Source: BS750m-G4 sp964472195 (GTDB lineage Bacteria > Bacteroidota > Ignavibacteria > Tepidaquicellales > Tepidaquicellaceae). Taken from it: a stretch of 13,179 nucleotides of DNA. Positions 1 through 6,123 of this stretch are shown piece by piece. Numbering within the stretch: the first letter of the stretch is position 1; every line of letters starts with the position of its first letter. The notes under the pieces are model-generated. The model was not told the DNA's origin. It ran no database searches and worked only from the letters and a program-made list of their open reading frames with translations. The translations under genes and the position numbers were made by a program. Where the stretch lies: the NCBI GenBank assembly GCA_964472195.1, contig CAYYJH010000077.1, positions 1 through 13,179 on the forward strand. Direction: 5' to 3'.

Positions 1-160
1 GCCTTACTGTCAACTCATCCATTTGTCGCTGCCACTCTTCTTCGTCCATTTCTTCTGTTTCCATATCGTCATCATCATCATCTTGGGCAAACAAGGATGC
101 TTTCGCGCTGATAGCAAAGGAGAGTGCTAACAATATTACAAATAACCTATGAAATTTCAT
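1..160 (-). CDS. Acidic secreted protein, N-terminal 53 residues (runs off the window)
   Basis: An open frame starts at ATG 160 and runs off the left edge. It begins MKFHRLFVILLALSFAISAKA, a short basic start followed by a hydrophobic stretch, which reads as a Sec signal peptide with likely cleavage near ASLFA-Q (about residue 25). After it comes a run of six Asp encoded by GAY codons, then a Glu/Asp/Met-rich stretch and EEWQRQMDELTVR, which looks like the start of a helix or coiled coil. A strong ribosome site (AGAAGGAGA, about 168-176) precedes the ATG and fixes the start. It lies 79 bases downstream of the lipoprotein gene on the same strand, so co-transcription is likely. The GAY run is a triplet repeat and could slip. 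The family cannot be named from this fragment; an exported envelope protein is the safe reading. Confidence 0.75.
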   Translation of the reverse strand, partial: MKFHRLFVILLALSFAISAKASLFAQDDDDDDMETEEMDEEEWQRQMDELTVR

Positions 161-167
161 TTTATTA

Positions 168-176
168 AGATCTCCT
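168..176 (-). promoter_or_regulatory. Strong Shine-Dalgarno site of the acidic secreted protein
   Basis: On the minus strand AGAAGGAGA lies about 7 bases before the ATG at 160. It is one of the few strong SD sites in the window and decides the start of the partial gene. Confidence 0.7.
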
Positions 177-187
177 TCTTAATGTTT

Positions 188-222
188 TTTAAATTTTTTA
201 AATTAATTTTTTAAAATTTAAA
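188..222. repeat. AT-only inverted repeat between two minus-strand genes
   Basis: TTTAAATTTT (188-197) and AAAATTTAAA (213-222) are perfect 10-base inverted arms around a 15-base loop, between the lipoprotein stop and the next start. The stem is all A-T and has no clear U-tract. It could be a weak attenuator or simply a by-product of AT-rich spacer. Confidence 0.3.
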
Positions 223-239
223 TCTAAACAGCATAGAGA

Positions 240-500
240 TTATGGGCATCTCTTTTTTACTGCAGCAATATCATCACGATATTGTTTGATCTTTGCGTCC
301 TTGTCTGCAATTTGCTTTTGCAATTGAGACTTTTCGTCTTGCTTAGCATTGACTTGAGATTGAAGTGATTCTACTTCAGCTTTCAAATCATTGAGCTGTT
401 GCATTTGCTCTTCGCTAACTCCACCACCGCATCCTGCTACCATTCCGGTTATAAATGCGGAAGCCAGTAATATGAAGAACAGGTTTTTGATTTTTGCCAT
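240..500 (-). CDS. Small coiled-coil lipoprotein (86 aa)
   Basis: A lipoprotein signal is clear: a basic start (MAKIKN), a hydrophobic core, and the lipobox V-A-G-C with the lipidated Cys at residue 24, followed by GGG. The mature part (about residues 28-82) is a heptad-rich, charged helix (QLNDLKAEVESLQSQV...QLQKQIADKDAKI) that should form a coiled coil, as in Lpp-type or outer-membrane tether proteins. The protein ends KKRCP, so there is a second Cys at residue 85 that could allow disulfide pairing. AGGAGG about 10 bases before the ATG supports the start, and a strong promoter lies upstream. The acidic secreted protein follows on the same strand. The exact family is not recognised. A structural or peptidoglycan-associated envelope role is inference from shape and signal only. 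Confidence 0.85.
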   Translation of the reverse strand: MAKIKNLFFILLASAFITGMVAGCGGGVSEEQMQQLNDLKAEVESLQSQVNAKQDEKSQLQKQIADKDAKIKQYRDDIAAVKKRCP

Positions 501-560
501 TATTTAAATACCTCCTGTATTTTTATTGGCGTTTAAGAAAAAAGTTATTTTAAAGATATA

Positions 561-591
561 CAAATATATATTTACAAATAGTTCTTGTCAA
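561..591 (-). promoter_or_regulatory. Strong promoter of the lipoprotein gene
   Basis: Read on the minus strand, TTGACA (591-586) is followed after exactly 17 bases by TATATT (568-563). The latter extends to TATATTTG (568-561), so the site fits both the sigma-70 consensus and the Bacteroidota TAnnTTTG element. The start of transcription should fall near 554, giving a leader of roughly 50 bases to the ATG at 500. Confidence 0.7.
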
Positions 592-734
592 GTCATATTC
601 TATAAAAGTAGACATTAAAAACCTAAAAAATTCATATATTCAAAGATTATATTTTGTTGTTTTAAAAAAAGGACACTTATAATAAATAGAAATTTCTTGC
701 TTAATCTATTGTTACATTTTCTATAATCAGTATG

Positions 735-760
735 ATTTTAGTGATTTGTTATACTAAAAT
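735..760. repeat. 8-bp inverted repeat downstream of guaA
   Basis: ATTTTAGT (735-742) and ACTAAAAT (753-760) form a perfect stem with a 10-base loop, 27 bases past the guaA stop. No T-run follows on the minus strand, so it is at best a weak terminator. The rest of the 501-786 spacer is AT-rich with no gene seen. Confidence 0.35.
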
Positions 761-786
761 GACAATTGTTATTTGAAGGATTAATT

Positions 787-2364
787 CTATTCCCATTCGA
801 TAGTAGAAGGAGGTTTTGAACTTATGTCATAGACTACTCTGTTTACACCTTTTACTGTGTTTATTATTTTATTCGAAAGTGTGGTTAAGAAATCTTTTTC
901 AAATTGGAAAAAATCTGCTGTCATTCCATCTGTCGAAGTTACAGCTCTTAATGCAATTACATTTTCATAACTTCGTTCATCACCCATAACTCCAACAGAC
1001 TGAATTGGCAATAAGACAGCAAATGCCTGCCATATTTTATTGTATAGATTGTGTTTTTTTAATTCACTTATATAAATTTCATCCACTTCTCTTAATACTT
1101 TTAATTTCTCTTTAGTAATATTGCTGATAATTCTTACAGCTAATCCGGGACCGGGAAAAGGATGCCTGTTTATTAAGTAGTCTGGAAGTCCGAGTTCTTT
1201 CCCGATTTTTCTCACTTCATCTTTAAATAATTCTCGGAAAGGTTCTATTAATTTTAGATTCATTTTTTCAGGTAATCCCCCAACATTATGATGAGTTTTT
1301 ATTGTAACTGAAGGTCCTTTAAATGATACAGATTCAATTACATCCGGGTAAAGTGTACCTTGAACTAAATATTTTATTTTTCCTCTGGGAAATTTTATTT
1401 TTTTTGATTCCTGTTCAAAGATTTTAATAAACGTGTTTCCGATTATTTTTCTTTTCTCTTCAGGATCAAAAACATTTTTTAGTTTTTGTAAAAAAATATT
1501 CGATGCATCGACAAACTTTATGCTTAGTTTAAAATTTTTTTTGAACAGTCTTATTACATTTTTACTTTCATCTCTTCTCATGAGCCCGTTGTCGATATGT
1601 ATACAAATAAGTTGTTTCCCGACTGCTTTTTGCAGGAGTAAAGCAGCAACTGACGAATCCACTCCCCCACTCAAAGCACATAAAACATAATCATTACCAA
1701 CCACTTGCTTGATTTCAGTAATTTTAGTTTCTATAAAAGATTCAGGTTTAAAAAGATTTTTGATATTACAAATTTTAAAAAGAAAATTCTTTATTATCTT
1801 AATTCCATTTTCTGTATGCTTAACTTCCGGATGGAATTGCAAACCATATATTTTTGCTTTTTTATATTTAAAACTGCTTAAAGTATTATTTTTGCTCTTT
1901 GATGTAACTTTAAATGAAGAGGGTAAATAATGAATTGAGTCACCATGGCTCATCCAGACATCAAGTTTTTTCCCAAAACCGGAAAATAAATCTGTGCTAT
2001 CTTTTATTGAGATAACCGAATGTCCGTATTCTCTTGATCTAGATTTGTGAATTTTACCTCCAAGGAGGTAAGCTAATAATTGTAATCCGTAACAAATTCC
2101 CAAAACGGGAATTTCTTCTGTCAAAATAAATTCAAGATTTTTTTTTGATAGTATGTATGAGTTCTTTTCCAGAACACTGGAAGGACCTCCGGAAAGAATT
2201 ATTCCCTTCAGTTTATAGTTCTCTTTTGAGTTTACTAATTCTTGTATGCCAATGTTATATGGTTGTATCTCCGAATATACATTCAATTCTCTTGTTCTCC
2301 GTGCAATAAGTTGTGTATACTGCGAACCGAAATCGAGGATTAAGATTAAATCTGTTTTTTTCAA
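787..2364 (-). CDS. guaA: GMP synthase (glutamine-hydrolysing)
   Basis: This enzyme converts XMP to GMP with ATP and glutamine, the last step of guanine nucleotide synthesis in the cytosol. The 525-residue length is normal for the family. Residues about 6-200 are the class I glutamine amidotransferase: DFGSQYTQL at 11-19, nucleophile Cys91 in GICYGLQ, and the His178/Glu180 pair in FHPEV. Residues about 205-400 are the ATP-pyrophosphatase, with the P-loop SGGVDSS at 232-238. The C-terminal dimerisation domain carries RHPFPGPGL (400-408) and ends in the canonical PPSTIEWE. The start must be TTG at 2364: the next in-frame Met is residue 138, and only three codons separate the TTG from the kinase stop upstream, in the same frame. 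No Shine-Dalgarno site is visible there, so translation is probably coupled to the kinase gene. Confidence 0.97.
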   Translation of the reverse strand: MKKTDLILILDFGSQYTQLIARRTRELNVYSEIQPYNIGIQELVNSKENYKLKGIILSGGPSSVLEKNSYILSKKNLEFILTEEIPVLGICYGLQLLAYLLGGKIHKSRSREYGHSVISIKDSTDLFSGFGKKLDVWMSHGDSIHYLPSSFKVTSKSKNNTLSSFKYKKAKIYGLQFHPEVKHTENGIKIIKNFLFKICNIKNLFKPESFIETKITEIKQVVGNDYVLCALSGGVDSSVAALLLQKAVGKQLICIHIDNGLMRRDESKNVIRLFKKNFKLSIKFVDASNIFLQKLKNVFDPEEKRKIIGNTFIKIFEQESKKIKFPRGKIKYLVQGTLYPDVIESVSFKGPSVTIKTHHNVGGLPEKMNLKLIEPFRELFKDEVRKIGKELGLPDYLINRHPFPGPGLAVRIISNITKEKLKVLREVDEIYISELKKHNLYNKIWQAFAVLLPIQSVGVMGDERSYENVIALRAVTSTDGMTADFFQFEKDFLTTLSNKIINTVKGVNRVVYDISSKPPSTIEWE

Positions 2365-2373
2365 TATGTATAT

Positions 2374-3309
2374 TTATGGTTTCGGAAACATTTTTTTTGC
2401 AATTAATGCAGCACCGAATGCTGATGAATGTTTCTTTTCTATAACGTGAACCTTCTCTTTGAAATTTTTATTAATTTCCTTCTTTACTTTCTTCGATAAT
2501 ATATTTTTGTTTTCAATAATGCTTCCTATGAAAACCATGTCGATGCATTTTTTCCTTCTGGATATTCTCAAAAAAGTTTTTATATGATAAAGTAAACCAT
2601 CAACAGCTTCATCAATTATTTTTAAACAAACCTTATCTCCTTTTTCCGCACACTTAATTACTAACGGTGCAATCTTTTGTATTTCAAAATTCTCATGAAA
2701 GATTTTTCTTATAATGTTTTCCTTGTTTATATAAAACTCATCTTCTATTCTTTTTACTAACATTCCTCTTTTCCTTTTTATATCCGAAAGGTCATACTCT
2801 ATTACAACTTCTTTTAAAGCTTCCTTTCCGATTGTATACCCGCTTCCATAGTCTCCAATAATTCTACCCCATCCGCCAACACGATATATTTTACCATTAG
2901 ATTTTCCATATAATACAGAACCTGTTCCACTTATTAGTATTATTCCATCCCTGTCTTTAAAAGCTCCGTAAAGACCGGTCATAGTATCCGTCTCGATTTC
3001 AATTTTTTTAAAGTGCAATTTTTGCTTAAAGGCTCGCTCCAAATCTTTTTTATCTTTCTTTTCTCTGGCTCCTGCAATACCTACGCAGATGCCACAGCAT
3101 TTTTTTAGATCGATTTTTTTTACTCTCAATAATGACTTTAAATATTTTGATATATTTTCAGAAATTATTTCTGTTCCAAAGACAGAATAATGAAAAGCTT
3201 TACTCGATTCACTAAATAACACACTGTTGTTTGAATCTAAAATTACAAGGTCACATTTTGTACCACCTGAATCTATTCCTACGTAAAAATTTTTAACATC
3301 TTTTTTCAT
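2374..3309 (-). CDS. BadF/BadG/BcrA/BcrD-family kinase, probably N-acetylglucosamine kinase-like
   Basis: The fold is that of the ASKHA sugar-kinase/ATPase superfamily. The phosphate-1 loop is GIDSGGTK (11-18). GIAGA lies at 77-81. TDTMTGLYGAF (107-117) includes Asp108 at the place of the catalytic base. The phosphate-2 loop is ISGTGS (126-131), and GGWGR..GDYGSGYTIG (145-161) is the stretch typical of NAGK-like members. The 311-residue length suits a soluble single-subunit GlcNAc kinase, which would feed amino-sugar salvage. The BadF ATPase family also contains activators of 2-hydroxyacyl-CoA dehydratases and benzoyl-CoA reductase, but the Cys ligands of their iron-sulphur cluster are not evident. 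It stands first in a pair with guaA, and a promoter candidate lies about 60-90 bases upstream. Substrate specificity is inferred, not shown. Confidence 0.85.
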   Translation of the reverse strand: MKKDVKNFYVGIDSGGTKCDLVILDSNNSVLFSESSKAFHYSVFGTEIISENISKYLKSLLRVKKIDLKKCCGICVGIAGAREKKDKKDLERAFKQKLHFKKIEIETDTMTGLYGAFKDRDGIILISGTGSVLYGKSNGKIYRVGGWGRIIGDYGSGYTIGKEALKEVVIEYDLSDIKRKRGMLVKRIEDEFYINKENIIRKIFHENFEIQKIAPLVIKCAEKGDKVCLKIIDEAVDGLLYHIKTFLRISRRKKCIDMVFIGSIIENKNILSKKVKKEINKNFKEKVHVIEKKHSSAFGAALIAKKMFPKP

Positions 3310-3370
3310 TAAAATAAATTAATTAAATTACCTTTAACTAAAAATGATTTAAAAGTATTATTTTGACGAT

Positions 3371-3398
3371 AGTATAGTTATTCTAAAAATACTTGCAA
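3371..3398 (-). promoter_or_regulatory. Promoter candidate of the kinase-guaA pair
   Basis: On the minus strand TTGCAA (3398-3393) is followed after 16 bases by TATACT (3376-3371), a fair sigma-70-like match. The predicted transcription start near 3364 leaves a leader of about 55 bases. The TTGCAA hexamer is a palindrome and is shared with the opposite promoter. Confidence 0.45.
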
Positions 3399-3423
3399 TT
3401 ATCCTATATTGAAATTATATTTG
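3393..3423 (+). promoter_or_regulatory. Promoter candidate of the small secreted protein at 3441
   Basis: TTGCAA (3393-3398), a 17-base spacer and TATATTTG (3416-3423) match both a sigma-70 layout and the Bacteroidota TAnnTTTG -7 element. Transcription would start near 3430, leaving only about 10 bases before the ATG at 3441, so the mRNA would be nearly leaderless. Confidence 0.55.
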
Positions 3424-3440
3424 GTAAAATCAGCGTATAT

Positions 3441-3860
3441 ATGAAAAGATTTTTACTCATTCCCAACATATTGGTTTTAATAGCAATTACTTCGGGCATT
3501 ATACTTGCGAGTGTTACTTTACAATATTTTACAGGAACTACAAATTCAGATGGCATACTCTTAGAGTGGAAGACTATTGAAGAAGGTGGAACAGTAAAGT
3601 TTGAGATCCAGAGAAGCGCAGTCACCCCTGATAATTTTATGTTTATAAAATCAATTAATGCAACCGGAAATAATTCCTATTATTCTTATCAGGATAATTC
3701 AGTCGATGGCAGGGATGGTAGCAGTTCTTCAATCTATTATTACCGTTTGAAGTGCATTCAACAGAATGGAAGTTACACTTATACTCACAGCATTTCAGTT
3801 ATTCATGCAGTGTCAGGAATTAGAAGTACCTGGGGCAGCATTAAAGCTATTTTTAGATAA
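3441..3860 (+). CDS. Small exported protein with an Fn3-like beta-sandwich domain (139 aa)
   Basis: I chose ATG 3441 rather than the TTG at 3393, because the TTG lies inside the promoter and the ATG opens a proper signal peptide (MKRFLLIPNILVLIAITSG). The mature part reads TNSDGILLEWKTIEEG, then KFEIQRSAV, then YYYRLKCIQQNGSYTYTHSISV. This is the pattern of the Fn3-like stalk domain often found just before T9SS sorting signals in Bacteroidota and Ignavibacteria (LxWxT...FEIERS...YYRLKQxDxDG). Here that domain stands alone. The protein stops with GIRSTWGSIKAIFR and has no PNPFNP sorting domain, so Sec export is supported but T9SS sorting is not. Its function is unknown. It is transcribed divergently from the kinase gene. 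Confidence 0.75.
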   Translation: MKRFLLIPNILVLIAITSGIILASVTLQYFTGTTNSDGILLEWKTIEEGGTVKFEIQRSAVTPDNFMFIKSINATGNNSYYSYQDNSVDGRDGSSSSIYYYRLKCIQQNGSYTYTHSISVIHAVSGIRSTWGSIKAIFR

Positions 3861-3884
3861 TATTATCTGTCAAAATATTATTAT

Positions 3885-3930
3885 GTTTAATTTATTTTAG
3901 GAGTAATAATTCTTCAAGAATAAATTAAAC
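3885..3930. repeat. 12-bp inverted repeat between the secreted protein and the membrane cluster
   Basis: GTTTAATTTATT (3885-3896) and AATAAATTAAAC (3919-3930) are perfect inverted arms. A smaller AT stem (3857-3864 with 3874-3881) precedes them. No clean T-run follows, so this may be a weak terminator of the upstream gene or a leader structure of the gene at 3968. Confidence 0.4.
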
Positions 3931-3967
3931 TTAATAACTTTTAAATTTATAAGAAGGAGAAACCCTT

Positions 3968-4357
3968 ATGACAGAATCTACAACAGAAACCACAACTGGT
4001 TCACAATTTACCCCGGAAGAAATTGAAGAGGGTAAAGGTATGGCAATCCTTGCCTGGATCTTTTGGATAATTCCTCTTTTAGCTGCGAGAGATAAAAGAT
4101 TTGCAATGTTTCATACACAGCAAGCATTAGCATTATGGATTTCTTTTATCATATTGTATATTATTATCTGGGTTTTAACATTTATTGTTGCACAGATCAG
4201 TAGTACATTAACATGCATTATAACTGCTCTTGGAATCATTCCCTGGATAGTATTTGTAGTGTTTTGGATAATGGGACTCATCACTGCAATCCAGGGTAAA
4301 GCAAAAGAGTTACCTATAGTTGGTAAGTTCGGATCGAAATTTAATTTTGTAAAATAA
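3968..4357 (+). CDS. Small membrane protein, Tic20/DUF4870-like (129 aa), paralogue A
   Basis: A Thr/Glu-rich soluble N-terminus (1-22) is followed by three predicted membrane segments (about 24-40, 53-77 and 85-108) and a short hydrophilic tail. Landmarks are PEEIEEGKGMAILAW, FAMFHTQQALAL and GKAKELPIVGKFGSKFNFVK. The phenylalanine-histidine motif before the second helix and the 'GLxxAxxGKxxxLPxVG' end are typical of the DUF4870/Tic20-like family of small membrane proteins. GAAGGAGA about 7 bases before the ATG fixes the start. The next gene is a clear paralogue 27 bases downstream with the same layout, so the pair forms an operon and the proteins may work as a heteromer. The biochemical role of the family is not known to me. 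Confidence 0.8.
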   Translation: MTESTTETTTGSQFTPEEIEEGKGMAILAWIFWIIPLLAARDKRFAMFHTQQALALWISFIILYIIIWVLTFIVAQISSTLTCIITALGIIPWIVFVVFWIMGLITAIQGKAKELPIVGKFGSKFNFVK

Positions 4358-4384
4358 AGATAAAATTTAGAAGGAGACTTTTTA

Positions 4385-4738
4385 ATGGCTGAGTCAACAA
4401 GACAACTCAATATTACTCCCGAAGAAATTGAATCGGGAAAAACGATGGCATTCGTAGCTTACCTGATTTTTTTCATACCTCTTCTTATGGAAGATATGAG
4501 AAAGAATAAATTTGTTATGTTTCATACCGAGCAATCAATTGTCTTGGTTATTGTTCAGGTCATCGGGTGGATATTAGGTACAATAGGTTCCATGTTTTGC
4601 ATAGGTGTGGTTTTTTACATTATCGTTCTATTTGCATGGGTGTTGATGGTGATGGGAATTATTAATGCTTTAAATGGAAAAGCTACTGAGTTACCATTAG
4701 TAGGACAATTTGGAGAAAAATTCAATTTAGTTAAATAG
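4385..4738 (+). CDS. Small membrane protein, Tic20/DUF4870-like (117 aa), paralogue B
   Basis: This protein shares the same sequence skeleton as its neighbour at 3968: TPEEIESGKTMAFVAY, FFIPLL, FVMFHTEQ and GKATELPLVGQFGEKFNLVK. It has three predicted membrane segments, at about residues 22-35, 50-70 and 74-95. The loop after helix 1 is different and more charged (MEDMRKNK). AAGGAG (4371-4376) gives a good ribosome site. A textbook terminator follows 23 bases after the stop, so the two paralogues end a transcription unit here. They look like a tandem duplication that has since diverged. Function is unknown. Confidence 0.8.
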   Translation: MAESTRQLNITPEEIESGKTMAFVAYLIFFIPLLMEDMRKNKFVMFHTEQSIVLVIVQVIGWILGTIGSMFCIGVVFYIIVLFAWVLMVMGIINALNGKATELPLVGQFGEKFNLVK

Positions 4739-4761
4739 TAGTTAGGTTTCTTTAGTTATAT

Positions 4762-4798
4762 AAGCAGTCATTCTTTATATGGAATGACTGCTTTTTTT
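4762..4798 (+). terminator. Rho-independent terminator after the Tic20-like pair
   Basis: AAGCAGTCATTC (4762-4773) pairs perfectly with GAATGACTGCTT (4782-4793) around an 8-base loop, and the stem runs into seven T's (4792-4798). It is the clearest terminator in the window and separates the Tic20-like pair from the DUF2752 gene. Confidence 0.9.
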
Positions 4799-4813
4799 AT
4801 TTAATATCAATTA

Positions 4814-5161
4814 ATGAGTTTTCAAAAAAGGGGACAAAGTGTATTCATTCGTGATTTAAAGAAATCTCTGTTTTTCACCTGGGTAATAATTAGTGTTGTC
4901 GTTCTTCTCATACAAATAGCCCCACTCATTTTACAAGAAGAGTTTCTTCTTTCGTTAACCCCAACTTGTGAATTGAAAAAAATTGGACAGGAATGTTTTT
5001 TGTGTGGTATGACTAAAGGATTCATTGATATTTCAAAGGGCGATTTCTCGGGAGCCTATCAAGTGAATAATTTCAGTATTTATTTGTATCTCATTTTTTG
5101 TTTAAATATTATATCTTTATTTATATTTTCTGTGATTATATTTTACAAAAGAAAATTGTAA
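4814..5161 (+). CDS. DUF2752 small membrane protein (115 aa)
   Basis: A first membrane helix lies at about 20-40, then a Cys-rich motif, then a second helix at about 88-110. The motif CELKKIGQECFLCGMTKGF (C52, C61, C64, with G65-M-T67) followed by KGDFSGAYQVNNFSIY is the signature of DUF2752 (C...CPxCGxTRxxxxLxxGDxxxAxxxN), here with F in place of P and K in place of R. The three cysteines suggest metal binding or redox chemistry at the membrane face. This is inference; no function is established for the family to my knowledge. No Shine-Dalgarno site is seen before the ATG. DUF2752 genes often sit beside other small membrane proteins in Bacteroidota, which matches this neighbourhood. Confidence 0.85.
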   Translation: MSFQKRGQSVFIRDLKKSLFFTWVIISVVVLLIQIAPLILQEEFLLSLTPTCELKKIGQECFLCGMTKGFIDISKGDFSGAYQVNNFSIYLYLIFCLNIISLFIFSVIIFYKRKL

Positions 5162-5188
5162 ATTGAGTTTAAATAAAAAATTTCTCTC

Positions 5189-5610
5189 ATGCAAACAACA
5201 AGCTTGATTTTTGGAATACTCTCTGTAGTTGGAATGATAATAGGTTTTATACCTTGTCTTGCCACCCTTAACTGGCTTAATATTCCTTTTGCATCNNNNN
5301 NNNNNNNNNNNNNNNNNNNNNNNNNNNNNNNNNNNNNNNNNNNNNNNNNNNNNNNNNNNNNNNNNNNNNNNNNNNNNNNNNNNNNNNNNNNNNNNTAGGT
5401 TTTATACCTTGTCTTGCCACCCTTAACTGGCTTAATATTCCTTTTGCATCAATAGGATTAATTATTGGAATAGTATCATTAGTCAATTCTAATAAATCGG
5501 AAAACAAAACAAGCGGTATCGTTGGAATAGTGTTGTGTTCTATTGCGATTATTTTTGGATTGATAAGGTTAATATTCAGTCTTGCGTTTGGCGGTGGTGG
5601 CATAATATAA
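5189..5610 (+). CDS. Small DUF4190-like membrane protein, split only by an assembly gap
   Basis: As given, the frame runs into 100 N at 5296 and the part beyond the gap is out of register. The 55 bases before the gap (5241-5295) are identical to the 55 after it (5396-5450). If one copy and the N's are removed, an intact 88-residue protein appears: MQTTSLIFGILSVVGMIIGF, then IPCLATLNWLNIPFAS, then IGLIIGIVSLVNSNKSENK, then TSGIVGIVLCSIAIIFGLIR, ending AFGGGGII and a stop at 5608-5610. It is Gly/Ile-rich with two to three membrane segments separated by a polar loop (about 48-57), like DUF4190-type or related small Bacteroidota membrane proteins. The family call is tentative; the gene itself is well supported. 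It follows the DUF2752 gene by 27 bases, probably in one operon. Confidence 0.75.
5241..5295 (+). repeat. 55-base sequence, left copy flanking the gap
   Basis: This stretch is exactly repeated at 5396-5450, directly on either side of the N run. Its length equals a common de Bruijn k-mer size, so it is most likely the same genomic piece present at both contig ends rather than a real duplication. Confidence 0.9.
5296..5395. other. Assembly gap (100 N)
   Basis: Exactly 100 unknown bases form a standard placeholder length. Identical flanks of 55 bases indicate that the two contigs overlap and that the true gap is probably minus 55, that is, no missing sequence. Confidence 0.95.
5396..5450 (+). 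repeat. 55-base sequence, right copy flanking the gap
   Basis: Identical to 5241-5295 base for base. Merging it with the left copy restores the reading frame of the small membrane protein gene. Confidence 0.9.
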
Positions 5611-5672
5611 TTTTAATTGATTTAATAATTCTTCTGCCAAATGTAATCTTTAGGAGAGGAGTTCTTCCAGAG

Positions 5673-5712
5673 AAAATTTATAATTTAAAATTTAACATTT
5701 AAAATTTATAAT
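5673..5712 (+). repeat. AT-rich direct repeats before the membrane protein at 5713
   Basis: AAAATTTATAAT occurs at 5673-5684 and 5701-5712. Between and overlapping these, ATTTAAAATTTA occurs at 5683-5694 and 5697-5708 with a 14-base period. The second copy touches the ATG. They may be low-complexity spacer or a binding site. Confidence 0.4.
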
Positions 5713-6084
5713 ATGAACGTTCCATCGGAAATTCAAACAGGCAAGATCTTCTTCTTGATTTCAGCAATTATTAACATTTTAGCATTTCTTGGTTGGGGAG
5801 GTACTACATTACTTGGCGGCGTGGTTACGTGCGGATTCGGTTGCTTGATTGGTTTGCTGCCTATAATAAATGTTGTTGGATGTGTTATGGACTTTATCGC
5901 ATATAATAAGCTTAATAAATTGAACATCACAGGTACTTTTAGTACGGTTCAATTTGCTGCGATAATTCAGATTATAACTATCCTTACCGGAAATGTTGTA
6001 AGTTTAATTTTTGGAATAATTACTTTGCAGAATTTCAGTAAAGATAATATTAAGAATTTTTTACAGGAAAAAGGGATCTATTAA
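5713..6084 (+). CDS. Hypothetical membrane protein (123 aa)
   Basis: No family is recognised. Three hydrophobic segments are predicted: about 12-27 (FFLISAIINILAFLGW), about 33-58, which is Gly/Cys-rich (GGVVTCGFGCLIGLLPIINVVGC), and about 79-104. A polar loop (IAYNKLNKLNITGTFST) and an amphipathic, charged C-terminus (NFSKDNIKNFLQEKGIY) flank the last helix. The three Cys at 40, 44 and 57 all lie in or near the second helix. No Shine-Dalgarno site is seen; the 12 bases before the ATG are an AT repeat. Size, orientation and topology match the other small membrane genes upstream, so it is probably the last member of that cluster. Confidence 0.7.
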   Translation: MNVPSEIQTGKIFFLISAIINILAFLGWGGTTLLGGVVTCGFGCLIGLLPIINVVGCVMDFIAYNKLNKLNITGTFSTVQFAAIIQIITILTGNVVSLIFGIITLQNFSKDNIKNFLQEKGIY

Positions 6085-6123
6085 TCAATCGCAGATAATT
6101 TGTTTGTTTTTGGAATATTATAA

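Noticed and set aside
1433..1930. Plus-strand open frames inside guaA and similar long frames opposite other genes
   Set aside because: They lie antisense to clearly conserved genes, and their translations look like shadows of AT-rich coding DNA.
3393..3440. TTG start at 3393 for the small secreted protein
   Set aside because: It falls inside the predicted promoter and would put 16 polar and mixed residues before a proper signal peptide that begins at ATG 3441.
5241..5450. A genuine tandem duplication within the membrane protein gene
   Set aside because: The copies are perfectly identical, abut the N run exactly on both sides, and break the frame; a contig-end overlap is the simpler explanation.
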